From positions 1-7,628 of the forward strand of contig CAAFWE010000135.1 of the NCBI GenBank assembly GCA_900766655.1: a stretch of DNA of 7,628 bases. Reading direction: 5' to 3'. Made by a program: the position numbers and the translations under genes. The DNA is from an uncultured Alistipes sp. Lineage in GTDB: Bacteria; Bacteroidota; Bacteroidia; Bacteroidales; Rikenellaceae. Shown here in pieces: positions 1-6,139 of the stretch (position 1 is its first letter; the number at the start of each line of letters is the position of its first letter). The notes beneath the pieces were generated by a model. The model was given only the letters and a program-made list of their open reading frames with translations. It was not told the DNA's origin and searched no databases.

Positions 1-148
1 GATTGGCGGATGTGCTTTCGAAGGTTGCGTATAGCTCAAGAGCATCACTATTCCTAAGTCGGTAACTACGATTGGCGTTAATCCTTTCTGTGGATGCTCC
101 TCGCTTGAGAGTATTGTAGTAGCGGGTAACCGAGAGTACTGCTCTCCA
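1..148 (+). pseudogene. Upstream part of a BspA-like LRR gene, interrupted by an in-frame TAG
   Basis: Read in the same frame as the LRR gene that follows (codons starting at position 2), this stretch encodes normal LRR_5 units: IGGCAFEGCV, then a TAG at 32-34, then LKSITIPKSVTTIG and a Cys-rich unit leading into NREYCSPMNCNAIIE. The family pattern at the stop is GC-T/A-S-LKS, so the TAG stands where a serine codon (usually TCG or TCA here) is expected. One C-to-A change in TCG would create it. The gene starts left of the window. Other genes here also end in TAG (the 165-aa LRR gene, cas1, cas2), so TAG is a real stop in this genome. A sequencing or assembly error is the main alternative. Confidence 0.65.
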
Positions 149-1093
149 ATGAATTGTAATGCCATCATCGAAATAGCTACAAATACTCTTATTGCAGGTT
201 GCAAAACAACTGTTATTCTCAAGTCGATAAAGACAATTGGAGATTGTGCTTTCTCCGGTTGTACCTCGCTTGAAAGCGTTGTAATACCTAAAGGCGTAGA
301 TATGATTATGAAGAGGGCTTTCGAAGGTTGCACATCACTCAAGAGTATCACTATTCCCGAGTCGGTAACGAAGATTTGGGATTATGCTTTCAGTGGTTGC
401 ACATCGCTCGAAAGCGTTGTGATACCTAAAGGCGTAAAGGTGATTATGAAGGGTGCTTTCAAAGATTGCTCTTCGCTCAAGAGCATCACTATACCCGAAT
501 CGGTAACTATGATTGATAGTAATCTCTTCGAAGGATGCACCTCACTTGAGAGTGTAGCTATACCCGAATCGGTAACGACGATTGAGAGTAATCTCTTCGA
601 AGGATGCGCATCACTTGAGAGTGTCACTATACCCGAGTCGGTAACTAAGATTAAACATGGTGCTTTCAGTGGTTGCACCTCGCTCGAGAGTATTACGATT
701 CCCGATTCTGTGACAGAGATGACATATCCTATGTTCTGTTGTCTCGGTGTTTTTCAAGGTTGCACCTCGCTTAAGAGTATCACTATACCCGAGTCGGTAA
801 CGACTATTCCAGATAAATCTTTCTATGGTTGCACCTCGCTTGAAAGCGTTGTAATACCAAAAGGCGTAAAGAGTATTAAAAGTGGAGCTTTCTCGAATTG
901 CACCTCGCTAACTATGGTGACATTACCTACTGGAGTAGATAAGATTGAAGAAGATATATTTGATGAATGTTCTGCTCTCGCCACAATCTATGTGCCTGCC
1001 AAAAAAGCTGACTACTACAAAAAGCGTCTGCCTGAGCAGTTGCACGACAAAATTGTAGAACTTGCACCCGAGAAGAAGACAAAAAATAACTAA
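149..1093 (+). CDS. BspA-like leucine-rich repeat protein, 3' part of an interrupted gene
   Basis: This 314-codon open frame is made of about eleven tandem LRR_5 (BspA / Treponema pallidum LRR) units of roughly 23 residues, with the recurring pattern AF-x-GC-TSLESVxIPxSVTxI. Such units form solenoids that bind proteins. Many family members are surface adhesins, but no signal peptide or sorting signal is visible in this part. One unit, around 718-765, is lengthened by a Cys-containing insert (MFCCLGVF). The last unit passes into a C-terminal cap rich in Lys and Glu (YVPAKKADYYKKRL and onward), common in short Bacteroidales LRR proteins. The ATG at 149 lies inside the repeat pattern and has no ribosome-binding site. 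It is therefore probably not the native start: the frame is open back to position 35 and the repeats continue to the left edge. Function is unknown; the family assignment is firm. Confidence 0.8.
   Translation: MNCNAIIEIATNTLIAGCKTTVILKSIKTIGDCAFSGCTSLESVVIPKGVDMIMKRAFEGCTSLKSITIPESVTKIWDYAFSGCTSLESVVIPKGVKVIMKGAFKDCSSLKSITIPESVTMIDSNLFEGCTSLESVAIPESVTTIESNLFEGCASLESVTIPESVTKIKHGAFSGCTSLESITIPDSVTEMTYPMFCCLGVFQGCTSLKSITIPESVTTIPDKSFYGCTSLESVVIPKGVKSIKSGAFSNCTSLTMVTLPTGVDKIEEDIFDECSALATIYVPAKKADYYKKRLPEQLHDKIVELAPEKKTKNN
521..658 (+). repeat. Recently duplicated 69-bp LRR unit (two tandem copies)
   Basis: Copies begin at 521 and 590 with the same AATCTCTTCGAAGGATGC. By eye they differ at about 7 of the first 63 positions, then diverge at the end of the second copy. 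The period of 69 bp equals one 23-residue LRR unit, so the reading frame is kept. The pair is closer to each other than to the other units of the gene, which suggests a recent unit duplication or gene conversion. Confidence 0.7.
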
Positions 1094-1157
1094 CTAATGT
1101 GCAACTGCCAACCCAACGAGTGCATTGAATGCATCATCTATATACGCCTATTATCCA

Positions 1158-1186
1158 TTGTTTTCTCGTTATTTTTTGTATATTTG
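1158..1186 (+). promoter_or_regulatory. Bacteroidota-type promoter of the 165-aa LRR gene
   Basis: A TTG (1158-1160) is followed after 18 bp by TATATTTG (1179-1186), an exact match to the Bacteroidota -7 box TAnnTTTG. The predicted transcription start, near 1191-1193, gives a leader of about 28 nt before the ATG at 1221. The rest of the 1094-1220 spacer shows only a 13-bp palindrome, TGCATTGAATGCA (1121-1133). That palindrome has no T-run after it, so it is not an obvious terminator. Confidence 0.65.
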
Positions 1187-1220
1187 CACAAATGTCGTAT
1201 ATTAATTGGAAAATAAGAAA

Positions 1221-1718
1221 ATGTTGAACGAAACCATTATTAATGGTAGCAAAGTTTTTATTGAGAATGGTGAGGTAAAAACTATTTTGAATGAAGATAT
1301 TCAAAAAACTGGGTATATGAGCGTAGAGGAGATGGGAAGCATACTGCACGCATATGTAAATAATCTTGAATATATTGGCAATGGAACATTCTGGGAATGT
1401 ACTGCACTCAAAGAGATTGTCATACCAGGCACGGTGCGTATAATCGATTCAAATGCCTTTGCGAAGTGTACTGCTCTTGAGAATATTGTAATCAAGGAGG
1501 ATAAGTTCAACAACACACCACTCCGAATCGAAGAGTACGCATTTAAAATGTGTAGCTCACTAACCTCAATCACCATCCCCGAGAGAACATCGCGCATACA
1601 TTTCGAGGCGTTCCTTCAAACGCCAGCGCTGAGTGAGATACATGGCAAGAGGGAGCACCTGGAGAGGGTATTACCCGAGTCTCGCCGCAAATATATCGTT
1701 GAGAACGACAAAGAGTAG
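1221..1718 (+). CDS. Small BspA-like leucine-rich repeat protein (165 aa)
   Basis: The protein has an N-terminal stretch of about 45 residues without LRRs (MLNETIINGSKVF and onward). Three to four LRR_5 units follow (IGNGTFWECTALKEIVIPGTV, shown by IDSNAFAKCTALENIVI and EEYAFKMCSSLTSITIP), then a charged C-terminal cap ending in VENDKE. No signal peptide or membrane segment is seen, so it is probably cytoplasmic. I chose the ATG at 1221, about 28 nt after the predicted transcription start; an in-frame TTG at 1206 is possible but less likely. There is no clear Shine-Dalgarno, as is usual in Bacteroidota. It has its own promoter and terminator, so it is a single-gene unit. It shares the LRR family with the gene upstream, and its cap has a similar layout (ALSEIHGKREHLERVLPES versus ALATIYVPAKKADYYKKRLP). 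The binding partner is unknown. Confidence 0.8.
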   Translation: MLNETIINGSKVFIENGEVKTILNEDIQKTGYMSVEEMGSILHAYVNNLEYIGNGTFWECTALKEIVIPGTVRIIDSNAFAKCTALENIVIKEDKFNNTPLRIEEYAFKMCSSLTSITIPERTSRIHFEAFLQTPALSEIHGKREHLERVLPESRRKYIVENDKE

Positions 1719-1736
1719 CTACTTTTAGGAATAACG

Positions 1737-1784
1737 AAATTGGTGCGTGTAGGGACGATATAATCCCATCACGCACCAATTTTT
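1737..1784 (+). terminator. Strong intrinsic terminator after the 165-aa LRR gene
   Basis: AAATTGGTGCGTG (1737-1749) pairs perfectly over 13 bp with CACGCACCAATTT (1770-1782). Beyond a 2x2 internal loop, GGGA (1752-1755) pairs with TCCC (1764-1767). A run of five T follows at 1780-1784. The structure begins 18 bp after the stop codon. On the other strand the T-run is weak (ATTTCG), so it acts mainly rightward. Confidence 0.85.
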
Positions 1785-1801
1785 GGTGTTGTTAGCAACC
1801 T

Positions 1802-2158
1802 TTAGAATGTCACTTTGCCTGTCCTTACATCATAGTATGCCTTCTTCACCATCAATTCGCCCTTCGCAATCTTCTCTGCTACGTGAGGGTAGGCAATGAT
1901 GCGTTCAACCTGCACCTGTGTATGGTGGTGGATTGCAGCATCGAGAGCCTCTGGCTTGCCGACATAGTCGCTGACATCATTGCGAATGGTGCCGAGGAGA
2001 TGCCCGATATTTCCGTGCTCCTCCACGCACTCGGAGATAGCACCAGTAACGCCACCGCAAGAACCGTGGCCGAGTACAACCAGAAGTAGTTCGGCAAGTA
2101 GTAAAGTTGATATCGGGGAGAGAGTAAGCCTGCGTGAGCTCGGCGTTCTATCGCAGCA
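1802..2158 (-). pseudogene. 5'-truncated beta-class carbonic anhydrase remnant
   Basis: Read leftward, the frame gives LLLVVLGHGSCGGVTGAI, then an EEHGNIGHLLGTIRN segment, and ends GELMVKKAYYDVRTGKVTF before TAA at 1804-1802. This is the C-terminal half of a beta-carbonic anhydrase (reversible CO2 hydration at zinc). It includes the zinc ligands His (2068-2066) and Cys (2059-2057) of the HxxC motif and the usual C-terminal AYYD-x-TGKV strand. The N-terminal half with the CxDxR motif (the other zinc Cys and the catalytic Asp/Arg pair) is missing in all three minus frames. Recognisable homology starts near 2095, and the frame meets TGA at 2161-2159. About 95 residues remain of a family usually 180-240 long, so the product cannot be active. 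GTG at 2026 could start a 74-aa fragment, but nothing suggests it is used. Confidence 0.75.
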
Positions 2159-2230
2159 TCACTAATTTGCTTTGGGATTACTCCGCGGTTTCGTGTGCCG
2201 AGATTTTTATACTTAACATCGAAATAGCAG

Positions 2231-2270
2231 GTAGCATAGAGCAACAGCCTTCTAAGCTGTGGGTTGTAAG
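2231..2270 (+). pseudogene. tRNA-Arg(UCU) fragment
   Basis: ATAGAGCAACAGCCTTCTAA (2236-2255) followed by GCTGTGGGTT matches the D-stem 3' strand, anticodon arm and variable loop of bacterial tRNA-Arg. The anticodon stem ACAGC/GCTGT (2244-2248 with 2256-2260) is perfect, with a 7-nt loop CTTCTAA holding the anticodon TCT (2251-2253). The rest is broken. The 5' D-stem strand GCTC is absent (GTAGC runs straight into ATAGAGC, as if about 8 nt of the D-loop were lost). No T-loop (TTCGAAT-like) or matching acceptor stem can be found. It is therefore a remnant, not a working tRNA. The remaining sequence between 2159 and 2291 shows nothing I recognise. Confidence 0.6.
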
Positions 2271-2291
2271 CAATATATCGGAGCCATAAAC

Positions 2292-2316
2292 AAAAAGCCC
2301 TCACCGAAGCGAGGGC
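2292..2316 (-). terminator. Intrinsic terminator of tracrRNA
   Basis: On the minus strand GCCCTCGC-TTCG-GTGAGGGC (2316-2297) forms an 8-bp stem, including one G-T pair, capped by a stable UUCG tetraloop. TTTTT follows at 2296-2292. No minus-strand protein gene lies upstream of it, so its evident job is to end the tracrRNA, whose last hairpin it forms. Confidence 0.85.
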
Positions 2317-2347
2317 GTAGGTACATAGACCTTCGGCATATAGCCTT

Positions 2348-2368
2348 ATTGTGGTAAGATGTAGAAAT
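2348..2368. repeat. Degenerate CRISPR repeat copy (tracrRNA anti-repeat)
   Basis: The plus strand reads TTGTGGTAAGATGTAGAAAT (2349-2368), against TTGTGGTTTGATGTAGAAAT in the array repeat: only two of 20 bases differ (AA for TT at 2356-2357). In RNA this gives 7 bp (UUGUGGU), a 2x2 UU/UU internal loop and 11 bp (GAUGUAGAAAU), plus a G-U pair at repeat base 1. The match stops at repeat base 21, so this is not an array unit. Confidence 0.9.
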
Positions 2369-2378
2369 TCTTACATTG

Positions 2379-2409
2379 CAAATATAGTTCATTTCTTTGA
2401 AAACACAAA
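2379..2409 (-). promoter_or_regulatory. tracrRNA promoter (Bacteroidota consensus)
   Basis: On the minus strand TTTG (2409-2406), exactly 19 bp of spacer and TATATTTG (2386-2379) match TTTG-N19-TAnnTTTG completely. The predicted start, at about 2374-2372, lies a few bases before the anti-repeat. The promoter overlaps the cas9 promoter at 2396-2409. Confidence 0.75.
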
Positions 2410-2426
2410 ATTATTTGCTAATTTTA
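2396..2426 (+). promoter_or_regulatory. Candidate cas9-cas1-cas2 operon promoter
   Basis: TTTG (2396-2399), 19 bp and TAATTTTA (2419-2426) match the Bacteroidota consensus except for the last base of the -7 box (A for G). The predicted start, near 2432, gives a short leader of about 24 nt before the cas9 ATG at 2456, with no clear Shine-Dalgarno. The -33 box lies in the spacer of the opposing tracrRNA promoter, and the reverse is also true. Confidence 0.55.
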
Positions 2427-2455
2427 CGGAAGAAAGATCTAACACAAACTACTAT

Positions 2456-5400
2456 ATGGCAAAAATTTTAGGTTTAGACCTCGGTACTAACTCTATCGGT
2501 TGGGCCATTACCGAACAACAAGACGATAACTACACCTTGTTGGACAAAGGTGTCGATATTTTCCAGGAGGGTGTTGCCCGCACCAAAAGTGGCGAGGAGC
2601 CAATGGTTAAAACTCGTACCGATGCCCGAGCATTGCGCCGACACTCCTATCGTCGCAGACTACGCAAAATAGAACTTCTGAAAGTTTTAATAGCCAATGA
2701 TCTCTGCCCTTATTTGGATAAGGAGCAACTCGACAATTGGCGATACAAAAAACAATATCCGCTGAACGATGAGTTTATGCTATGGCTACGCAGCAGCGAT
2801 AGCAACAATCCCTATGCAGACCGCTACAAGGCATTGACTGAGCAACTAAACCTCTCGGCGACGGCTGACAGATACGCACTTGGTCGTGCTCTCTACCACC
2901 TCTCGCAAAGACGAGGCTTTTTGAGCAACCGCAAAGAGGAGGGCGGGGATGATGGTGCTATAAAAGGCGCTATCAAACAGCTCGATGAAGATATGGCCGC
3001 AGCTGGTTGCGGCTATTTAGGAGAATTTTACTATAAGTTATTCCTGGCTGGCGAGAAGATTCGCACCGGCGATGGTTATGGCTATGCAGGTCGTATCACT
3101 CACTACGAAAAGGAGTTTAAGGCTATCTGCGAGAAGCAAAATCTATCTGAGGAGTTGCAGAAAGCACTGCATCGAGCAATCTTCTTCCAGCGACCTCTCA
3201 AATCGCAGAAAGGATTAGTAGGTAACTGCACCTTTGAGAAGGACAAGTCTCGTTGCCCTATTTCGCATCCTAGCTTTGAGGAATTCAGGATGTTGTGTTT
3301 TATCAACAACATAAAGATTAAAACTCCTGCGGACAGCGAACTGCGAATGTTGAACGCTGACGAAGTTCGACTCATTGAGTCACTGTTTTACCGTAAAAGC
3401 AAGGAACACTTCGACTTTGAGGATATTGCCAAAAAATTGGCCGGCGGAAAGAAAAATAGTTATGCCCACATAGCCGACAAGGTTGATGCGCCGTACAAAT
3501 TTAATTATAAAATGTCGCAGAATGTGCCAGGCTCTCCTCTAACTGCAGCATTGCGTAATCTTTTTGGCGAGGATTGGCTCTCAACAATGAGTAGTGTCTA
3601 CCTTAAAGGTGAGGGTAAGACCGAATCACAGATTCTGAACGATGTGTGGCACGTACTCTTCTCGTTCGATGACGACGACAAGTTGAAAGAGTGGGCAAAG
3701 ACAAATTTGCAACTAAACGATGAGCAAGCCGATGCCTTTGCCGATATAAAGGTTAAACAGGGCTATACTGCGTTGAGTCTAAATGCTATAAATAAGATTT
3801 TGCCATATCTGCGAGGAGGATTTCGTTATGATGAGGCGGTGTTTATTGCCAACTTGCCAGCGGTTGTTCCGCAAGAGATGTGGCAGAATGAGAATACTCG
3901 CAATGCTATCATTAAAGATATCTGCTCTCTGCTTAATGAATTTGCCGAGAATCCACTCTATCGTCATTTGACGAAGAAACAGACAATTGACAATATGTTG
4001 CTTGACAACTATGGCATTAGTTACAACGACTCTGCACGCCTGTACGAGCCGTCAAATATCGAGACCTACCCGCAGGCTCAACCAAATAGAGAGGGTTTGC
4101 TTCTTCTTGGCTCGCCTCGTACATCTTCGGTTCGTAATCCTATGGCTATGCGCACGTTGTTCCGTTTGCGTGCATTGGTTAATCAGCTGCTAAAAGATGG
4201 CAAGATAGACAAGGCCACCAAGATTAACATTGAGTTTGCTCGTGGGTTGAATGACGCAAATATGCGAAATGCGATTGAGCGCTATCAGCGTGAAAACGAG
4301 AAAAATAGAGCAACCTATGCAGCGGATATAGCCAAACTCTACAAGGAGCAATGTGGTGTTGATATTACTCCAACCGAGGATGATATTTTGAAATATCAAC
4401 TTTGGATTGAACAAAATAAACTTTGCCTATATACCGGTGAATCGATATCTATTTGCGATTTTATCGGCGCTAACCCAAAATACGATATCGAACACACCGT
4501 GCCTCGTTCCCGTGGTGGAGATAATTCGCAGATGAACAAAACCTTATGTCAAGCCGATTTCAATCGCCGTATCAAGCGAGAGAAGTTGCCTGCCGAGCTT
4601 GCCAACCACGCCGAGATTATGGCGCATATAGAGCAACTTGGCTGGGACAAGGAGATCGAGAAACTCGAAAAACAGATATATGGTTGTGATCGCTCTGTAA
4701 AGAGTGCCGCAACAAAAGAGTCGAAAGACAAGGCAATTCGAGATCGCCACTATTTCCGAATGAGGTTAAGCTACTTGCGTGGCAAGCTTTCTCGATTCAC
4801 AATGACCGAAGTACCCGAGGGGTTCAGTAATCGCCAAGGTGTGGATATAGGCATTATTGGAAGATATGCCAAGATGTATCTCGAAACCGTTTTCTGCAGA
4901 GTCTACACGGTCAAGGGTGCAACTACCGCCGACTTCCGTAAGATGTGGGGGTTGCAGGAGGAGTATGCAAAGAAAGAGCGAGTGAATCACATTCATCACT
5001 GCATCGATGCTATAACTATCGCCTGCATAGGCAGTGGCGCATATGCAAAGTGGGCGCAGTTCCAACGAGATACAGAGCGATACTATTGGCATCGTGAGAA
5101 TAAACCAGTTTTTGACAAGCCTTGGCCAACATTCACCGAGGATGTAAAGGCTATTGCTTATGAGTTACTTGTATCGCACCATACTGCCAACAATCTGCCA
5201 AAACATAGTCGTAAGAAGTTGCGCATTCGTGGTAAGGTGCAGTTCAACGCCGAGGGTAAACCTATCTATGTTCAAGGCGATACCGCCCGCGCGTCGTTGC
5301 ATCAGCAGACCTTCTATGGTGCGATTAAGCGAGATGACGAGATTAAATATGTTGTTCGCAAGCCATTGGATGCGCTTCAACAATCCGATGTCGATAAAAT

Positions 5401-6133
5401 TGTCGATGAGGCTGTGCGAGCGTGCGTTAAGGCTGCTATTGAGCGCGAAGGTTTCAAGGAGGCAATGTCCAAACCTATCTGCTTCAACGAGGCAAAAGGC
5501 GTATATATAAAGAAGGTAAGAATATATACTCCGAGCGTTACCTCGCCTATCCACCTGAAAAAGCACCAGATGCTCTCTCGCTTCGACTACAAGCAGAACT
5601 ACTATGTCGCCAACGACGGTAACTACTGTATGGCTATTTACGAAGGCGTTGATGCAAAGGGGAAGACCAAGCGTTCATTCCAGATTGTGAATAATTTGGA
5701 GGCCGCAAAGTTCTACAACGGCAAAACTTCGCGTTACGACTTGGTACCACAGTCAGACGAGAACGACTTCCCATTGAAGTGTATTCTTCGTACCGGCACT
5801 ATGGTTCTGTTCTACGAAAAGAGCCCGGAGGAACTCTACGAATGTTCTCGTGCAGAGTTGGCAAAGAGGTTGTATAAGGTGGTCAAAATGATGAAAGATG
5901 GTCGCATTACTTTTAAATATCACCAAGAAGCTAGAAATGACGAGCAATTAAAGATTGATTACGAAAAGATGTATGGAGTGAAAGCGCCAAAATCACTTAC
6001 CAATGGATATTCTTGTGTTAATTTCGAAACGCCTTATCCTAAACTATTATTAAGTACAGGCAATTTTAACATGTATGTCGAAGGCTACGATTTTGAGTTG
6101 ACAGTGACCGGTGAGATAAAATTCAAACACTAA
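2456..6133 (+). CDS. cas9: Type II-C CRISPR-associated endonuclease Cas9 (1225 aa)
   Basis: RNA-guided nuclease that cuts both strands of target DNA using crRNA and tracrRNA. Domains in order: RuvC-I with LGLDLGTNSIGWA (Asp8); Arg-rich bridge helix at about 52-80 (RALRRHSYRRRLRKIELL); REC lobe to about 570; RuvC-II INIEFARG (Glu593); HNH at about 640-780 with YDIEHTVPRS (His680, aligning with Spy His840) and ADFNRR (Asn703, aligning with Asn863); RuvC-III HHCIDAI (His848, Asp851); and a C-terminal wedge/PAM-interacting region ending in GEIKFKH. All catalytic positions are filled, so it should be active. Glu679 replaces the Asp next to the HNH histidine, a conservative change. I chose the ATG at 2456 because MAKILGLDLGT is the normal N-terminus; the frame is open back to GTG 2351, but that stretch covers the promoters and anti-repeat. 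It ends in tandem stops TAA-TAG, 6 bp before cas1. Length is typical of larger Bacteroidota Cas9s. Confidence 0.97.
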   Translation: MAKILGLDLGTNSIGWAITEQQDDNYTLLDKGVDIFQEGVARTKSGEEPMVKTRTDARALRRHSYRRRLRKIELLKVLIANDLCPYLDKEQLDNWRYKKQYPLNDEFMLWLRSSDSNNPYADRYKALTEQLNLSATADRYALGRALYHLSQRRGFLSNRKEEGGDDGAIKGAIKQLDEDMAAAGCGYLGEFYYKLFLAGEKIRTGDGYGYAGRITHYEKEFKAICEKQNLSEELQKALHRAIFFQRPLKSQKGLVGNCTFEKDKSRCPISHPSFEEFRMLCFINNIKIKTPADSELRMLNADEVRLIESLFYRKSKEHFDFEDIAKKLAGGKKNSYAHIADKVDAPYKFNYKMSQNVPGSPLTAALRNLFGEDWLSTMSSVYLKGEGKTESQILNDVWHVLFSFDDDDKLKEWAKTNLQLNDEQADAFADIKVKQGYTALSLNAINKILPYLRGGFRYDEAVFIANLPAVVPQEMWQNENTRNAIIKDICSLLNEFAENPLYRHLTKKQTIDNMLLDNYGISYNDSARLYEPSNIETYPQAQPNREGLLLLGSPRTSSVRNPMAMRTLFRLRALVNQLLKDGKIDKATKINIEFARGLNDANMRNAIERYQRENEKNRATYAADIAKLYKEQCGVDITPTEDDILKYQLWIEQNKLCLYTGESISICDFIGANPKYDIEHTVPRSRGGDNSQMNKTLCQADFNRRIKREKLPAELANHAEIMAHIEQLGWDKEIEKLEKQIYGCDRSVKSAATKESKDKAIRDRHYFRMRLSYLRGKLSRFTMTEVPEGFSNRQGVDIGIIGRYAKMYLETVFCRVYTVKGATTADFRKMWGLQEEYAKKERVNHIHHCIDAITIACIGSGAYAKWAQFQRDTERYYWHRENKPVFDKPWPTFTEDVKAIAYELLVSHHTANNLPKHSRKKLRIRGKVQFNAEGKPIYVQGDTARASLHQQTFYGAIKRDDEIKYVVRKPLDALQQSDVDKIVDEAVRACVKAAIEREGFKEAMSKPICFNEAKGVYIKKVRIYTPSVTSPIHLKKHQMLSRFDYKQNYYVANDGNYCMAIYEGVDAKGKTKRSFQIVNNLEAAKFYNGKTSRYDLVPQSDENDFPLKCILRTGTMVLFYEKSPEELYECSRAELAKRLYKVVKMMKDGRITFKYHQEARNDEQLKIDYEKMYGVKAPKSLTNGYSCVNFETPYPKLLLSTGNFNMYVEGYDFELTVTGEIKFKH

Positions 6134-6139
6134 TAGCCT

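Larger units (their letters stand above)
2292..2373 (-). ncRNA. tracrRNA of the type II-C CRISPR-Cas system
   Basis: Transcribed leftward, divergently from cas9. It guides crRNA maturation (host RNase III cleaves the duplex) and anchors crRNA in Cas9. In 5'-to-3' order it contains an anti-repeat (2368-2348) pairing with the first 21 nt of the CRISPR repeat, then AAGGCUAUAUGCCG, a nexus-like GGC-UAUAU-GCC hairpin (2345-2335). Next come a small AGGU/ACCU hairpin (2332-2319) and a terminal 8-bp GC-rich hairpin with a UUCG loop (2316-2297), followed by UUUUU (2296-2292). The 5' end is inferred from a promoter ending at 2379, giving about 82 nt. The position next to cas9, the repeat complementarity, the promoter and the terminator all agree. 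Exact ends need RNA data. Confidence 0.9.

Noticed and set aside
382..678. Minus-strand open frame of 98 codons with repeated motifs
   Set aside because: Its repeats are only the reverse reading of the LRR units on the plus strand.
1879..2304. Minus-strand open frame of 141 codons between the tracrRNA terminator and the carbonic anhydrase remnant
   Set aside because: It begins inside the tracrRNA terminator, reads the tRNA-Arg fragment backwards (giving the NPQLRRLLLY-type string typical of antisense tRNA translations) and then runs out of frame through the carbonic anhydrase remnant. The coding homology is in another frame.
2292..2373. Long tracrRNA form acting as a natural single guide that represses cas9
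   Set aside because: The predicted start lies just before the anti-repeat, leaving no room for a repeat-like pairing partner and guide segment upstream.
2351..2455. GTG-started 35-residue N-terminal extension of Cas9
   Set aside because: It would cover the anti-repeat and both promoters. MAKILGLDLGTNSIG at 2456 is the normal Cas9 N-terminus.
5154..5566. Overlapping plus and minus open frames of 118 and 133 codons inside cas9
   Set aside because: They are shadows of the cas9 coding sequence, with no recognisable motifs or start signals.
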